64,000 bases of DNA from Clostridium sp. BJN0013 (GCF_040939125.1 NZ_CP162495.1:682001-746000); one strand, 5' to 3'. Positions 1 to 10,305 are shown, numbered from the stretch's first letter. Notes: generated from the letters alone by a model not told the origin. A program made the numbers and translations.

Positions 1-1
1 T

Positions 2-1162
2 GTAACTATATTGATAGGATTGGTATTTCTATATCCTCTTGTAAAGGGATTTCTATTTAAATTTTCTTCTAAGGATTTAAAATTGGATATAGATGATGTA
101 AATAGAAATATTTCTTTTATAATAGCCTTAATAACCGGGATATATTTCTGGAGAAAGATATTTATACAGCACAGTTATAGCTTATATAGTATTTTGCCTG
201 AATATATTGAAAGATACTTTGAAAATAATAGTTTTTTGGTATATGCAATTGTAATTCCTATCTTTATATTTATAGTTTATAAAATTATAAAGCTTCTATT
301 GAATTTGATAAATTATTTAACCTTATATCCTTTGATTGACAGTATAGATAGATTCTTAAAGTTTAAGAGTAATATTTTTAAAAGGATATTAGGAATGATT
401 TTTCAGTTGCCTAGATCAATATGTTATGTACTTTTAATTTCTTTTATATTGAATATAATTTCTATGTTTAATATAAATTCCAAGCTGAATACATATCTGG
501 AAAGTTCGAGACCCTATAATTCCATATGTAGGGAAATAATAATTCCAGTGACTAATTCCAGTATTGCGAAACAGTTGCCTAATGTAATCAATAATTCTTT
601 TAAGATAGTAATAAAGCAGTCAAATTCAAAGGACACACAAAATGTAAATAATTTGAATAGATTTAAAAGTGATGAAGGTACTGTAATATATTATAATGGC
701 GTTACCATAGAAGAGGGAATAAAATCTAATCAGGAAATTAATACTTTTGCCAAAGCTCTTGGTACAGAAGGAAGCAATACTACTGAAAGATCAGAAATAC
801 TTTATAACTGGATAGGTACCAATATAAGTTATGATCACCAAAAAGCAACTAAAGTATTAAATAACGATTTTGATGTACAATCAGGGGCAATTCCTACTTT
901 TTACTCTAAAAAAGGAATTTGTTTTGACTATGCTTGTCTTTATGTGGCCATGGCAAGAGCCAATAATATGAAAGTAAGACTTATAACAGGTGAAGGATTT
1001 AATGGAATAAGCTGGGTAAGCCATGCATGGAATCAGGTTTATATTCCAGAAGGGAATCAATGGATAAATGTAGATACAACTTTTTATAAGGGTGGGGACT
1101 ATTTTAATAGCAAAAGATTTCAACTTGATCATAGGGATTCACAAATAGCAGGAGAGTGGTAA
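2..1162 (+). CDS. Membrane-anchored transglutaminase-like protein (5' end outside window)
   Basis: The reading frame is open from the first bases, so the true start lies upstream; a TTG at 11 is only an internal candidate. The N-terminal half has several hydrophobic stretches that look like membrane segments. The C-terminal third is a transglutaminase-like fold with the expected triad: Cys in GICFDYA (about residue 304 counted from base 11), His in SHAWNQ (about 338) and Asp in NVDTTF (about 355). Such proteins are thiol hydrolases or transamidases acting on cell-surface proteins or peptides; the substrate cannot be read here. The stop codon is followed at once by a terminator hairpin. The family call is firm; the function is inferred. 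Confidence 0.85.
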   Translation, partial: VTILIGLVFLYPLVKGFLFKFSSKDLKLDIDDVNRNISFIIALITGIYFWRKIFIQHSYSLYSILPEYIERYFENNSFLVYAIVIPIFIFIVYKIIKLLLNLINYLTLYPLIDSIDRFLKFKSNIFKRILGMIFQLPRSICYVLLISFILNIISMFNINSKLNTYLESSRPYNSICREIIIPVTNSSIAKQLPNVINNSFKIVIKQSNSKDTQNVNNLNRFKSDEGTVIYYNGVTIEEGIKSNQEINTFAKALGTEGSNTTERSEILYNWIGTNISYDHQKATKVLNNDFDVQSGAIPTFYSKKGICFDYACLYVAMARANNMKVRLITGEGFNGISWVSHAWNQVYIPEGNQWINVDTTFYKGGDYFNSKRFQLDHRDSQIAGEW

Positions 1163-1180
1163 AATAAAACCACTCTTTTA
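1153..1180 (+). terminator. Rho-independent terminator
   Basis: The 8-bp arms AGAGTGGT and ACCACTCT flank an A-rich loop and are followed by TTTTA. The hairpin overlaps the stop codon of the transglutaminase-like gene. Confidence 0.75.
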
Positions 1181-1192
1181 TTCAAGCTAGTT

Positions 1193-1552
1193 TTATTTAG
1201 TTTTTGTTATGTAATTTTTTAATATGGTGTTTATAGCTTTTTCACAATCTGTGTCCTCATTATTGAGACACCATGCATTGTTAAAGTATATAAGAGCTTT
1301 TTTAGTATTGTGTAACATTACATAGCAGTATCCCAGGTTAAAAAAATATTTACTTTCTCTCCTTAATTTTATAGCAGAATTTAATAGTTCTATTGCCTTT
1401 TCATATTTTTTTAATTTTATAAAACATACTGCAGAATTATATAGTGAAGATGCTTCATTATCCTTTATCTGTATGGCTTTTTCATATAGGTCAATAGCTT
1501 TCTTGTAGTTTTTGATATTATAATATTCATTGGCCCTTTGAAAGTAATTCAT
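1193..1552 (-). CDS. Small TPR-repeat protein
   Basis: This 119-residue protein consists almost entirely of tetratricopeptide repeats, about three 34-residue units. Recurring Ala/Tyr/Gly positions are visible in YNIKNYKKAIDLYEKAI, FIKLKKYEKAIELLNSAI and MLHNTKKALIYFNNA. TPR arrays are protein-protein interaction scaffolds. There is no signal peptide or catalytic domain, so it is probably cytosolic. The start ATG has an AAGGAGG site about 6 bases upstream. It lies between convergent and unrelated genes, and its partner is unknown. Confidence 0.85.
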   Translation of the reverse strand: MNYFQRANEYYNIKNYKKAIDLYEKAIQIKDNEASSLYNSAVCFIKLKKYEKAIELLNSAIKLRRESKYFFNLGYCYVMLHNTKKALIYFNNAWCLNNEDTDCEKAINTILKNYITKTK

Positions 1553-1753
1553 TTTAATCCTCCTTAAGTTTTATTGCCTAAAAACTTGATATGTCATTAT
1601 ATAGTCCTTTAATAAATTTATATCCATTTTTTAAAAAAATATACCAATAGTTTTTATAAGATTTAAAGTGTATAGGGAAGTAGAAAAAGGAAATATATGT
1701 ATGTAAGTTTCAAAGAGAGATAATTTACTCCCTTTAAAACTTGAAATTTTGGA

Positions 1754-2557
1754 CTAATGAAATATTAGCTTTCTAAGTTTTTTTTCAGCAAAGGATATAG
1801 ATGCATACATTGCATAAGCTAATATTGAAAGTATAATTATACTCACCATAACGGTATCCAGTTGAGATATTTGTCCACCATATATTATTAAAAATCCCAA
1901 ACCTTCCTTTGCTACTAGGAATTCTCCCATTATTACTCCTACCCAGGAAAGCCCTACATTTATTTTTAAGGAGGATATTAGAGTAGGAACTGAAGAAGGT
2001 ATTATAAGATGGGTTAAGATCTGAAGTTTTGAAGAACCAAAAGTTTTAAGAAGGGTGATTTTATCCTTATCTACTTCTTTAAAACCATTTAATACAGTTA
2101 GTATAGTTACAATTATGGAAATTAATACTGTAACTAAAATAATAGCAGAAATTCCGTTACCTACCCAAAATATTATTATAGGAGCCAGAGCAACTTTTGG
2201 AAGGGCATTTAATACTACTATATATGGATCCAATATATCTGAAATAAATTCAGACCACCAAAGAATTATAGCAATTAAAGTTCCAAGAGCTGTACTTAAT
2301 AAAAAACCTAGTATTGTTTCAAAGCAGGTAATTCCAATGTGTGTAAATAAAGTTCCTTCAAGATAAAGGGTTATAAGATTTTTGTACATTCTAGAGGGAG
2401 TACTAGTTAAAAAAGGATCTATCCATCCCAAATCTCCTGCAATTTCCCATAAAACAAAAAAAGCTATTAAAATTATTATTCGACATAGTGTAATTTTTTT
2501 CTTTCTTCTATTTATGTTTTTTATATAGAGTTCATGTTCTTTTCTGTCGTCCACCAT
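1754..2557 (-). CDS. ABC transporter permease, SsuC/TauC type
   Basis: This is a 267-residue inner-membrane permease with about six hydrophobic helices and the EAA-type loop region (around VDKDKITLLKTFG) that docks to the ATPase. It resembles permeases for aliphatic sulfonates, taurine, nitrate or pyrimidines (BPD_transp_1 family). The longer frame opens at 2578, but the AAGGAG there fits better as the ribosome site for the ATG at 2557, and that ATG shares one base with the TGA of the upstream ATPase gene. This is a classic coupled start. No intact substrate-binding protein is adjacent. The split lipoprotein at 16.7/22.8 kb belongs to the matching family and may have been its partner, which is an inference. 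Confidence 0.88.
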   Translation of the reverse strand: MVDDRKEHELYIKNINRRKKKITLCRIIILIAFFVLWEIAGDLGWIDPFLTSTPSRMYKNLITLYLEGTLFTHIGITCFETILGFLLSTALGTLIAIILWWSEFISDILDPYIVVLNALPKVALAPIIIFWVGNGISAIILVTVLISIIVTILTVLNGFKEVDKDKITLLKTFGSSKLQILTHLIIPSSVPTLISSLKINVGLSWVGVIMGEFLVAKEGLGFLIIYGGQISQLDTVMVSIIILSILAYAMYASISFAEKKLRKLIFH

Positions 2558-3315
2558 CAATAGTTCAACTCCTTCCATATGTGGTTAAAGTAAATTCTAA
2601 ATTCCGGATCTTCTCTGGATTTTAAAGGAGAATCATGATGTTCTTTAAAGGTTATATTGAATATTTTTTTGATTTTAGCAGGTCTTTTAGATAATACTAT
2701 AATTCTACTTGACATGGATACGGCCTCAGAGATATCATGAGTTACCATTATGGCAGTTTTACCTTCATTTTTTATTATTTTAAATATTTCATCACTTATA
2801 TTTAATCGAGTCTGATAATCTAGAGAGGAAAAGGGCTCGTCAAGAAGCAATACTTCAGGGTCAAGGGCAAGGGTTCTTATTAGAGCTACTTTCTGCCTCA
2901 TACCTCCGGATAATTCCTGAGGATAATGATATCTAAAATCCCACAATCCATAGTTTTTCAATAAAGTTTCTAATTTAGTTTTATAGGCATTTATAGACTT
3001 GTGTTGTATTTTAATACCAATCAATATATTGTTCCAGACATTTAACCATTCAAATAATTGATCTTTTTGAAACATATAGCCCATCTTATGGGAAAATGAA
3101 GTTATTTTTTCATCATCTATATATATCTCTCCAGAAGAAGGTTTTATAAGACCGGCTATTATATTTAAAAGTGTAGTTTTACCACATCCGGAAGGGCCTA
3201 CTATACTTAAAAATTCTCCTTTTTTTATGGTGAAACTTATATCTTCCAATGCTTTAGTGGAACCTTTCAATGAATGATAGTTCATATAGATATTGTTAAG
3301 GGTTAATTTGTCCAA
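2557..3315 (-). CDS. ABC transporter ATP-binding protein, SsuB/TauB type
   Basis: This is a 252-residue ABC ATPase that powers the permease encoded just downstream. All motifs are present: Walker A GPSGCGKTT (about residues 39-47), Q-loop MFQKDQ, signature LSGGMRQK, Walker B VLLLDEPF with D-loop SSLD, and the switch His in THD. The start is TTG at 3315, 9 bases after AAGGAG. Length and motif order match the nitrate/sulfonate/taurine importer subfamily; the substrate cannot be decided. It forms a two-gene operon with the permease, with overlapping stop and start codons. Confidence 0.92.
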   Translation of the reverse strand: MDKLTLNNIYMNYHSLKGSTKALEDISFTIKKGEFLSIVGPSGCGKTTLLNIIAGLIKPSSGEIYIDDEKITSFSHKMGYMFQKDQLFEWLNVWNNILIGIKIQHKSINAYKTKLETLLKNYGLWDFRYHYPQELSGGMRQKVALIRTLALDPEVLLLDEPFSSLDYQTRLNISDEIFKIIKNEGKTAIMVTHDISEAVSMSSRIIVLSKRPAKIKKIFNITFKEHHDSPLKSREDPEFRIYFNHIWKELNY

Positions 3316-3494
3316 AATATCATCTCCTTACATAAACTGTAATTACAGTCTATAGAGTTTGTGATTTTAAATTTAGTTAAAAATTAATATATAGTTTATT
3401 ATATGAATAGATATAGTATAGTGTTAAAGGTCTTGAAACTATATATAAACTTTGCAGCTTGGTTTCAAATATGGTTTTTAGGAAATTATTGGAA

Positions 3495-3522
3495 TTGCAC
3501 ATATGCATACATATGTTATAAT
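3495..3522 (+). promoter_or_regulatory. Promoter candidate for the activase-fusion gene
   Basis: This is a sigma-A-like promoter: TTGCAC at 3495-3500, a 16-base spacer and TATAAT at 3517-3522. The -10 region lies inside an inverted repeat (CATACAT near 3507, ATGTATG near 3521) that could be an operator. The transcript would carry a leader of about 215 bases before the gene at 3743. I see no other gene in the 3316-3742 gap, only a weak hairpin near 3573-3600 (TAACC / GGTTA followed by T's). Confidence 0.5.
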
Positions 3523-3742
3523 GTATGTGAAAGCATTTTATTACATAGATCAGATTATTATCATTGATAATTTAACCGTATACAAGAATAGGGTTATTTT
3601 TTGTATTACAGATATATAATACATAATTAAGAATATTATCATTTTAAAAAAAGGTTATTTTAAATTAAGATATTTTTAATTATCTATTATTTTAAAGTTT
3701 ATAAATTCAATCTAAATTATTAATTTTAAAAGGTGATTAAAT

Positions 3743-6700
3743 ATGAAAAATTTATTTCGCGTAGGCCTAGATGTGGGGTCAACTACAGTAAAGATAGTTG
3801 TTTCAGATATAAAAGACAGTATAATTTATAGTAAATATCAAAGACATTTTTCTGATATAAAAAGTACTATAGCCAAAGTTATTAAAGATGCCTATGAAAA
3901 GTTAAAAGATGCTAATATAACTATTATGGTTACAGGTTCTGGAGGATTGTCCGTATCAAAGTGGCTTGATATACCATTTATTCAAGAAGTAGTAGCATGT
4001 ACTAATACCATAGAAAAATTTATTCCGGATACTGACGTAGCTATAGAGCTTGGTGGTGAGGATGCCAAGATAACCTTTTTTGATGGAGGTATTGACCAGA
4101 GAATGAATGGAACTTGTGCAGGCGGTACAGGTGCATTTATTGATCAGATGGCATCTCTTCTTCAAACAGATGCAAAAGGGTTAAATGAATTAGCTAAGGA
4201 ATATAAAGTTATTTATCCTATAGCTGCTAGATGTGGGGTATTTGCTAAGACTGATATTCAACCCCTTTTAAATGAAGGAGCTAAAAAAGAAGATATTGCA
4301 GTATCCATATTTCAATCTGTGGTAAATCAGGCCATAAGTGGGCTTGCTTGTGGCAAATCTATAAAGGGAAATGTTGCTTTCTTAGGAGGACCTTTATATT
4401 TTCTATCAGAGCTTAGAAAGAGATTTATAGAAACTTTGAAACTTAGTAAAAATCAAGTAATTTTTCCTGAAAATTCTCAGATTTTTGTAGCAATGGGGGC
4501 TGCTATATCTTCTAAAAATGAAAAACCTATTTCTTTTAAGGAGTTAATAGATAGATTGCCGAACTTAAATAAATCTTTAAAAGATGAAATTCAAGTACTT
4601 AGACCTCTTTTTAAGAATGAAAACGAATTTAGTGAATTTAAAGAAAGGCATAATAGGAATAAAATAAAAAGAAAAGATTTAGAAAGTTTTAATGGAGATT
4701 GTTATTTGGGAATAGATGTAGGGTCTACCACTACTAAAGCAGCCCTTATAGATCAGGAAGGTAATTTGCTTTATTCTTTTTATGGAAGTAATAATGGAAA
4801 TCCATTAAAGTCTGCTGTAAATATATTAAAGGATTTATATAAAAAATTGCCTAAGGGTGCTATTATAGTAAATTCTGCTGTTACAGGCTATGGGGAAAGC
4901 CTTACCAAAGCGGCATTATCTGTAGATATAGGTGAAGTGGAAACAGTTGCCCATTATAAGGCTGCAGAATTTTTCCAACCTGGAGTGGAATTTATATTAG
5001 ATATTGGTGGACAGGATATGAAATGTCTTAAAGTAAAAGATGGAATAATCGACAATATAATGTTAAATGAAGCTTGTTCATCTGGATGTGGTTCCTTTAT
5101 AGAAACTTTTGCTAAATCATTAAATATGAATGTGAAAGATTTCGCAATTTCTGCACAAAATTCTAAGAAACCCGTAGATCTAGGCTCCAGATGTACTGTA
5201 TTTATGAATTCCAGAGTCAAACAAGCTCAGAAAGAAGGAGCTTCTGTAGGAGATATATCTGCAGGACTTTCTTATTCAGTCATAAAAAATGCCTTATTTA
5301 AGGTGATAAAGATAACAAATCCTAAGAATCTAGGGAAAAAAATAATAGTTCAAGGGGGAACTTTTTATAATGATGCCATATTAAGGGCTTTTGAGATCAT
5401 ATCTGAGAGAGAAGCGGTGAGACCTGACATAGCAGGCCTTATGGGTGCTTTTGGAGCTGCACTTATTGCAAAAGAACAATATGATGGAGTTTATAAAAGT
5501 ACCTTATTAAATGAAAAAGAGTTGGATAACTTTACTACTGAAGTTAGTATGAGAAGATGCGGCAAATGTTCCAATAATTGCCTTTTGACTATAAACAAGT
5601 TTTCAGATGGAAAAGAATTTATATCAGGAAACAGGTGCGAAAGAGGTGCCGGTTTAGAGAATAATACTTTAAAGGTGCCTAATCTTTTTGCTTATAGATA
5701 TCATAGGGTATTTGACTATGTCCCTCTTAAGAAAAGTGAAGCTAACAGAGGACAAGTGGGTATACCTAGGGTTTTAAATTTATATGAGAACTATCCTTTC
5801 TGGTTTACCTTTTTTACTGAATTAGGTTTTAGGGTGGAGTTGTCTTCCCGTTCTTCAAAACATATTTATGAAATGGGTATAGAGACAATACCTTCTGAAT
5901 CGGCCTGCTATCCTGCAAAAATAGTTCATGGACATATAATGGATTTGATAAATAGAGGAATAGATTTTATATTTTATCCTTGCATACCCAATGAGCAAAA
6001 AGAACAGCAGGGAGCAGATAATAATTATAACTGTCCTATGGTAACTTCTTATCCTGAAGTTATAAAGAATAATATGGATGTAATAAGAGAGAAGCATATT
6101 AACTTCAAAAATCCATTTTTAGCCTTGGATAATAAGACGAGACTTGTGAAAAGGCTTAAAGATGAATTACAAGAATTCAATATATCTAAAAAAGAGATAT
6201 CTAGCGCATTAGAGAAAGCTTTTGAAGAACAGAGAAAGATGAAAGAAGATATGAGGTTAAAAGGAGAAGAAACAATAAAGTATCTTAAAAATACTGGGAA
6301 AAAAGGTATAATACTTGCAGGGAGACCTTACCATGTGGATCCTGAAATAAATCATGGAATATCAAATATAATAACTTCCTACGATATGGCAGTATTAACA
6401 GAAGACTCTGTAGCTCATTTGGGAGTAGTAGATAGACCTTTAAGGGTAGTAGATCAATGGGTATATCATTCCAGACTTTATGCTGCTGCAAGTTTTGTGG
6501 CAACTCAGGACAATTTAGAATTGGTACAGTTAAATTCTTTTGGATGTGGATTAGATGCAGTTACTGTAGATCAGGTTCAAGAAATACTTGACAAATATAA
6601 AAAAATATATACAGTATTAAAAATTGATGAAGGAAGTAATTTAGGAGCAGTTAAAATAAGAATACGTTCTCTAAAGGCAGCTATTGAAGAGAGAGAGAAG

Positions 6701-8038
6701 TATGGCTTTAGACCTCATAAAGTGCAAGAGGAGTATAAGAGAGTGGTTTTTACTAAAGAAATGAGGAAAACACATACTATATTATGTCCTCAAATGTCAC
6801 CAATACATTTTCAATTTTTACAGGAGGCATTTAAAGAGTCTGGATATAATTTAAAAATATTACCTTCTGTAGATAAAAAAGCTGTAGAAGAAGGTCTCAG
6901 GTATGTAAATAATGATGCATGCTATCCTTCTATAATAGTAATAGGACAATTGATAGAGGCTTTGAAATCAGGTGAATATGACCTGGAAAATACGTCTGTT
7001 ATAATATCTCAAACAGGAGGAGGATGTAGAGCTACAAATTATATAGGATTTTTGAGGAAGGCTTTAAAAGAAGCGGGAATGGAAAAAATACCGGTTATAT
7101 CTTTAAATGTAGCGGGTTTAGAGAAAAATCCTGGATTTAAAATTACTACAGGACTTGTAAATAAATCTATGATGGCACTTTTATATGGGGATTTGCTTAT
7201 GAGAGTTTTATACAGAGTAAGACCTTATGAAAAAATAACAGGTTCTTCAAATTTACTATATGAAAAATGGGTGGAAAAGTGTAAGAAGAATGTAGTCAAT
7301 GGAAACCATAGAGAATTTAAAGAAAATATTTATAATATAGTAGAGGATTTTGACAATTTAGATATAAATTCTATAAGGAAACCAAGAGTTGGGGTGGTAG
7401 GAGAGATATTAGTAAAATTTCATCCTACAGCCAATAACAATATTGTAGATATTTTAGAAGATGAAGGGGTAGAAGTGATAGTTCCTGATTTAACGGACTT
7501 TTTCTTATACTGTGCCTATGATGCTGGATTTAAATATAAATATTTATCTGGAAGTTACTTTAATAAAATCATAAAAGATGGAGCTATAAAGTTTATTGAA
7601 TATTATAGAAGACATATGAAAGCTGCATTGAAAAATAGCCAGCGGTTTAGTGTGACTTCTGATATTAGAAAGCTGGCTGAAGATGCTTCTCAGATATTAT
7701 CTATTGGAAATCAAACTGGAGAAGGATGGTTTTTAACGGCTGAAATGATAGAACTCATAAAAGGTGGTACTAAAAATATTGTATGTATGCAGCCTTTTGC
7801 TTGTCTACCTAACCATGTAACAGGTAAAGGTATGATAAAAGAATTGAAGAGAGTATATCCAGGCAGTAATATTGCAGCCATAGACTATGATCCAGGAGCA
7901 AGTGAAGTTAACCAGTTAAATAGATTAAAGCTTATGTTATCCGTAGCATTTAAATCTATGGAAAATGAAGCAGAATTGGAAGGCTGTAAAGAAAAACTTA
8001 TTCCAAAAGCAGTTCTTGCAGAAAATACTAATAAATAA
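3743..8038 (+). CDS. Double 2-hydroxyacyl-CoA dehydratase activase / dehydratase-like fusion protein
   Basis: This 1431-residue protein is typical of clostridia. Two BadF/BcrA-type ATPase domains lie in tandem: the first starts at [10 protein letters not shown] (about residue 8) and the second at [10 protein letters not shown] (about 324). Each carries the paired cysteine motifs of [4Fe-4S] activators ([10 protein letters not shown] and [19 protein letters not shown] and SRCTVFMNS). A Cys cluster (CGKCSNNC ... NRCERG, about 610-640) precedes a DUF2229 region and a C-terminal part like the dehydratase subunit. The isolated family activates radical dehydratases by ATP-driven electron transfer. 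What the fused form does is not known to me. No dehydratase subunits lie nearby. The ATG is preceded by AAAAGGTG. Confidence 0.85.
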   Translation: MKNLFRVGLDVGSTTVKIVVSDIKDSIIYSKYQRHFSDIKSTIAKVIKDAYEKLKDANITIMVTGSGGLSVSKWLDIPFIQEVVACTNTIEKFIPDTDVAIELGGEDAKITFFDGGIDQRMNGTCAGGTGAFIDQMASLLQTDAKGLNELAKEYKVIYPIAARCGVFAKTDIQPLLNEGAKKEDIAVSIFQSVVNQAISGLACGKSIKGNVAFLGGPLYFLSELRKRFIETLKLSKNQVIFPENSQIFVAMGAAISSKNEKPISFKELIDRLPNLNKSLKDEIQVLRPLFKNENEFSEFKERHNRNKIKRKDLESFNGDCYLGIDVGSTTTKAALIDQEGNLLYSFYGSNNGNPLKSAVNILKDLYKKLPKGAIIVNSAVTGYGESLTKAALSVDIGEVETVAHYKAAEFFQPGVEFILDIGGQDMKCLKVKDGIIDNIMLNEACSSGCGSFIETFAKSLNMNVKDFAISAQNSKKPVDLGSRCTVFMNSRVKQAQKEGASVGDISAGLSYSVIKNALFKVIKITNPKNLGKKIIVQGGTFYNDAILRAFEIISEREAVRPDIAGLMGAFGAALIAKEQYDGVYKSTLLNEKELDNFTTEVSMRRCGKCSNNCLLTINKFSDGKEFISGNRCERGAGLENNTLKVPNLFAYRYHRVFDYVPLKKSEANRGQVGIPRVLNLYENYPFWFTFFTELGFRVELSSRSSKHIYEMGIETIPSESACYPAKIVHGHIMDLINRGIDFIFYPCIPNEQKEQQGADNNYNCPMVTSYPEVIKNNMDVIREKHINFKNPFLALDNKTRLVKRLKDELQEFNISKKEISSALEKAFEEQRKMKEDMRLKGEETIKYLKNTGKKGIILAGRPYHVDPEINHGISNIITSYDMAVLTEDSVAHLGVVDRPLRVVDQWVYHSRLYAAASFVATQDNLELVQLNSFGCGLDAVTVDQVQEILDKYKKIYTVLKIDEGSNLGAVKIRIRSLKAAIEEREKYGFRPHKVQEEYKRVVFTKEMRKTHTILCPQMSPIHFQFLQEAFKESGYNLKILPSVDKKAVEEGLRYVNNDACYPSIIVIGQLIEALKSGEYDLENTSVIISQTGGGCRATNYIGFLRKALKEAGMEKIPVISLNVAGLEKNPGFKITTGLVNKSMMALLYGDLLMRVLYRVRPYEKITGSSNLLYEKWVEKCKKNVVNGNHREFKENIYNIVEDFDNLDINSIRKPRVGVVGEILVKFHPTANNNIVDILEDEGVEVIVPDLTDFFLYCAYDAGFKYKYLSGSYFNKIIKDGAIKFIEYYRRHMKAALKNSQRFSVTSDIRKLAEDASQILSIGNQTGEGWFLTAEMIELIKGGTKNIVCMQPFACLPNHVTGKGMIKELKRVYPGSNIAAIDYDPGASEVNQLNRLKLMLSVAFKSMENEAELEGCKEKLIPKAVLAENTNK

Positions 8039-8088
8039 TATTTATAAGTTTAATTTTAAATTTACAGTATTTAAAGGAGATGATTACA

Positions 8089-8259
8089 ATGGGCAACTCA
8101 ATTATTATTGGCAACCCTGATTCTGCAATATGGAAGATGCTAGGTATCGATAATTCTAAAACTACTAATACCAAACAAGAATCCATTAACATTGCTAGAA
8201 AAAAGATAGAAAATAAAAAATCTGAATTAAACATCCATGATAAAAATGATAAAATCTAA
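8089..8259 (+). CDS. Small hypothetical protein (56 aa)
   Basis: A short gene with a good ribosome site (AAAGGAG, 7 bases before the ATG), 50 bases after the activase-fusion gene. The protein begins MGNSIIIGNPDSAIWK and ends in a very charged Lys/Asn/Asp-rich tail. There is no signal peptide or membrane segment, and I recognise no family. It could be cotranscribed with the upstream gene. It marks the start of the accessory stretch of tiny genes. Confidence 0.55.
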   Translation: MGNSIIIGNPDSAIWKMLGIDNSKTTNTKQESINIARKKIENKKSELNIHDKNDKI

Positions 8260-8289
8260 AAATGGTCACCGACATATCCATGCTCACAA

Positions 8290-8324
8290 AAGACTAATTC
8301 TTATCATAGCTAGGAGTTAGTCTT
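8290..8324. terminator. Hairpin, possible terminator
   Basis: The 11-bp arms AAGACTAATTC and GAGTTAGTCTT contain one G-U pair. Read on the minus strand the hairpin is followed by TTTTG, so it may end the small gene at 8380-8595; on the plus strand there is no T-run. Confidence 0.45.
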
Positions 8325-8379
8325 AACATTGCTATCTTAACATCATCACTTACCTCACTCCAGCCCATTCATTTTAAAT

Positions 8380-8595
8380 TTATATTTTCAAATATATCTC
8401 TATTAAAGCAATTACCAGACTGCCACCTAGTAACGCAACTATTCCTTGTTTCACTTTACCATTTGCAAATAGCGTGATTACAATGATAAACATTAATATT
8501 TCAGTAAAAGAGAGGTATTCGCCTCTCCTGGATTTATGTCTATTTAGTTTTTTATCTTGATTAAGCTTTTCTTTTAGAATTTCTCTTATTTTCAT
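8380..8595 (-). CDS. Small membrane protein (71 aa), hypothetical
   Basis: The N-terminal 30 residues are highly charged (MKIREILKEKLNQDKK...). They are followed by two hydrophobic stretches, FTEILMFIIVITLFANG and GIVALLGGSLVIALIEIYL, predicted as membrane helices. The ATG at 8595 is preferred over the in-frame start at 8622 because GTGAGAGG lies just ahead of it. The size and charged-then-hydrophobic layout recall small phage or plasmid membrane proteins, but no family is recognised. The DnaA-box array lies about 20 bases upstream of its start. Confidence 0.5.
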   Translation of the reverse strand: MKIREILKEKLNQDKKLNRHKSRRGEYLSFTEILMFIIVITLFANGKVKQGIVALLGGSLVIALIEIYLKI

Positions 8596-8612
8596 ACCTC
8601 TCACTTCCCTAC

Positions 8613-8663
8613 TAATCCACAAGTTATCGACAACTCATCCACAGGTTATACACATTATCTACA
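8613..8663. promoter_or_regulatory. Array of five DnaA-box-like 9-mers
   Basis: Five consecutive 9-mers on the plus strand resemble the DnaA box TTATNCACA: TAATCCACA (8613), TTATCGACA (8624), TCATCCACA (8635), TTATACACA (8646, perfect) and TTATCTACA (8655). The first four are spaced exactly 11 bases apart and the last 9. All others have one mismatch to TTATCCACA. The regular helical phasing argues against chance. It could be a DnaA-titrating or regulatory cluster, or an origin relic of an element. No replication gene is next to it. Confidence 0.6.
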
Positions 8664-8847
8664 ATATTCCATTAATTTCTTGAAATAAAAAAATAAGTAC
8701 CAAAATAATGTTGGTACTTTCTACGGCTTCTAGTTGATAAAATTAATAGGCATAATTATACTATTAAGAAATTATATTCATATGAATAACAAGCCATATT
8801 TAATCATGAGTATATCTTTGGTGTTATTATGAATGGTATTTGAACAT

Positions 8848-9507
8848 TATTATATTCACTAATTGTTATGATGGCATTATGCTTGTGTTAAAAAATACAA
8901 AAATAAGCACCCTAGATGACGAGTGCTTATTTTTAACAATATTATTTTGAAGGGATACAATTTTAATATACGAACTTCTGGCGGTTGCATTTGAGTTTAA
9001 AGTACCCTGCAACCACAGACACAGGTTTAAATTTTATGTGGTGGGGAACTAATTTATAATCCGTTATAATATTTATTATATAGGGTATTTGTTACAATCC
9101 AATGTCCTATATAACAATTATTTGTAAACAATATACAAAATAAGCACCCTAAATGATGAGTGCTTATTTCCAATATTCTTTTATTTAAAAGGTGTGGTGT
9201 AGTAAATATATAACTATGATGGTTACATCTATATTTAATGTGCCCTGCAACCACAAATACAGCCTTACATATCCTCAATGCTTAGGGATATATTAATATT
9301 ATAATATATACTTTGTTATATATTATATACATCAATTGTTACGATATCATTACGTATATGTTAAAAGATATAAAAGTAAGCACTCTAGATGACAGGTACT
9401 TACTTTTAATAATATTATTTTAAAGGAGTCTAAACTATATACTATCCTGTGGCAGTTGCATTTTAATTTATCGTGCCCTGCAACTACAGACACCAGTTTG
9501 GTAATTA
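8848..9507. repeat. Three tandem units of about 235 bp, each with two hairpins
   Basis: This gene-free stretch holds three related units. Each has a T-rich segment (near 8848, 9075, 9313), a first hairpin with arms like AATAAGCAC / GTGCTTATT (near 8899, 9140, 9376), the segment TTTTRAAGG, and a second hairpin built on GTTGCA ... TGCAAC with the conserved tail CCCTGCAACYACARAYAC (ending near 9022, 9262, 9498). Unit spacing is about 236-241 bases. Degraded first hairpins recur at 8692-8720 (AAGTACC / GGTACTT). I see no convincing gene; the 74-codon minus-strand frame at 9054-9278 runs through the repeat. Confidence 0.7.
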
Positions 9508-9577
9508 CCATTACTTAAAGATTTTTTATTTATTTTTAATTAACGCTTAAATGTCTAATATATATAGAAAGTTGAAA

Positions 9578-9757
9578 TTAAATATTTGTATATCCATCAA
9601 ATGTAATCAATTGAGGATCAGGTTTGGGTATTACTTCAACTTCACATTTCCTATTTAATCTTTTATGTTCAAATTTAATTTCTTTTATTTTATTTTCTAA
9701 ATCTTCTAATTTATTTGTACTATAAACTACAGTAGCATTCGGAAAATCATGCATCAT
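9578..9757 (-). CDS. Small hypothetical protein (59 aa)
   Basis: The start is taken as the ATG at 9757, which has GAAAGGGTG at a proper distance; a GTG two codons upstream is in frame. The protein has a charged central helix (LEDLENKIKEIKFEHKRLNRKCEVEV) and no hydrophobic segment. I recognise no family. It is one of several tiny minus-strand genes in the island, possibly phage-derived. Confidence 0.45.
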   Translation of the reverse strand: MMHDFPNATVVYSTNKLEDLENKIKEIKFEHKRLNRKCEVEVIPKPDPQLITFDGYTNI

Positions 9758-9894
9758 GCTCACCCTTTCAAATAGTTATTTTTCATTTCCTCTAAGGCTT
9801 ATTTCCTTAGGACACTTATAATTATATATAGTATTTATTACGGTTTAATGTCATATTTATTAACTGTTTGTAATAAATTTTACCATTGTATGAA

Positions 9895-10055
9895 CAAAAT
9901 AAAAAATAAGCACCAATTAGGCAATAATATATTTCACATTTAAAGTCTTAATTCCTACCTAACTAGTATATATTAATCGTATATATTAGTTGTCAAAACA
10001 TTATGTGATTTAACCTAACATAAAAAATAAGCACCAGTCTCCCCAGTGCCTACCT
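9895..10055. repeat. Degenerate copies of the AAGCAC hairpin units
   Basis: Two further pieces of the 235-bp units are recognisable by AAAAAATAAGCACCA at about 9901 and 10024. The second still has a partial stem (AGCACC / AGTGCCT). The rest of 9758-10306 is AT-rich; the only other structure I see is the small stem AGCCC / GGGCT at 10112-10133. Confidence 0.5.
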
Positions 10056-10305
10056 TCTTCTGACATACACACCATATAGTATAATTTTTATTTACGGTTT
10101 CCCGTATTGGCAGCCCCATTTAATCCTAGGGCTAGAGGTATAATCTTAAGGGAGAAATTTGTATATGATCCGTAGCAATAATTTTACTCAATAACATTAA
10201 AACATTTTATAGAGGACATGTAAATCCCACTAAATTAGTAGCAAAAACTTTAAAAATTTCATAGCATATATTAAGGATATGTTTGCTTTTTAATTGAAAG
10301 TGAAA

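Noticed and set aside
9054-9278. 74-codon minus-strand frame
   Set aside because: It runs through the hairpin repeats, has no good ribosome site, and the other repeat copies do not keep the frame open.
8848-9507. CRISPR array
   Set aside because: The repeated units are about 235 bp with only three clear copies, each unit is divergent, and there is no short-repeat/unique-spacer pattern and no cas gene.
8895-10055. Type III toxin-antitoxin repeat RNA
   Set aside because: Type III antitoxins have repeats of roughly 35-45 bases directly upstream of a ToxN-like gene; units here are much longer and no such gene is present.
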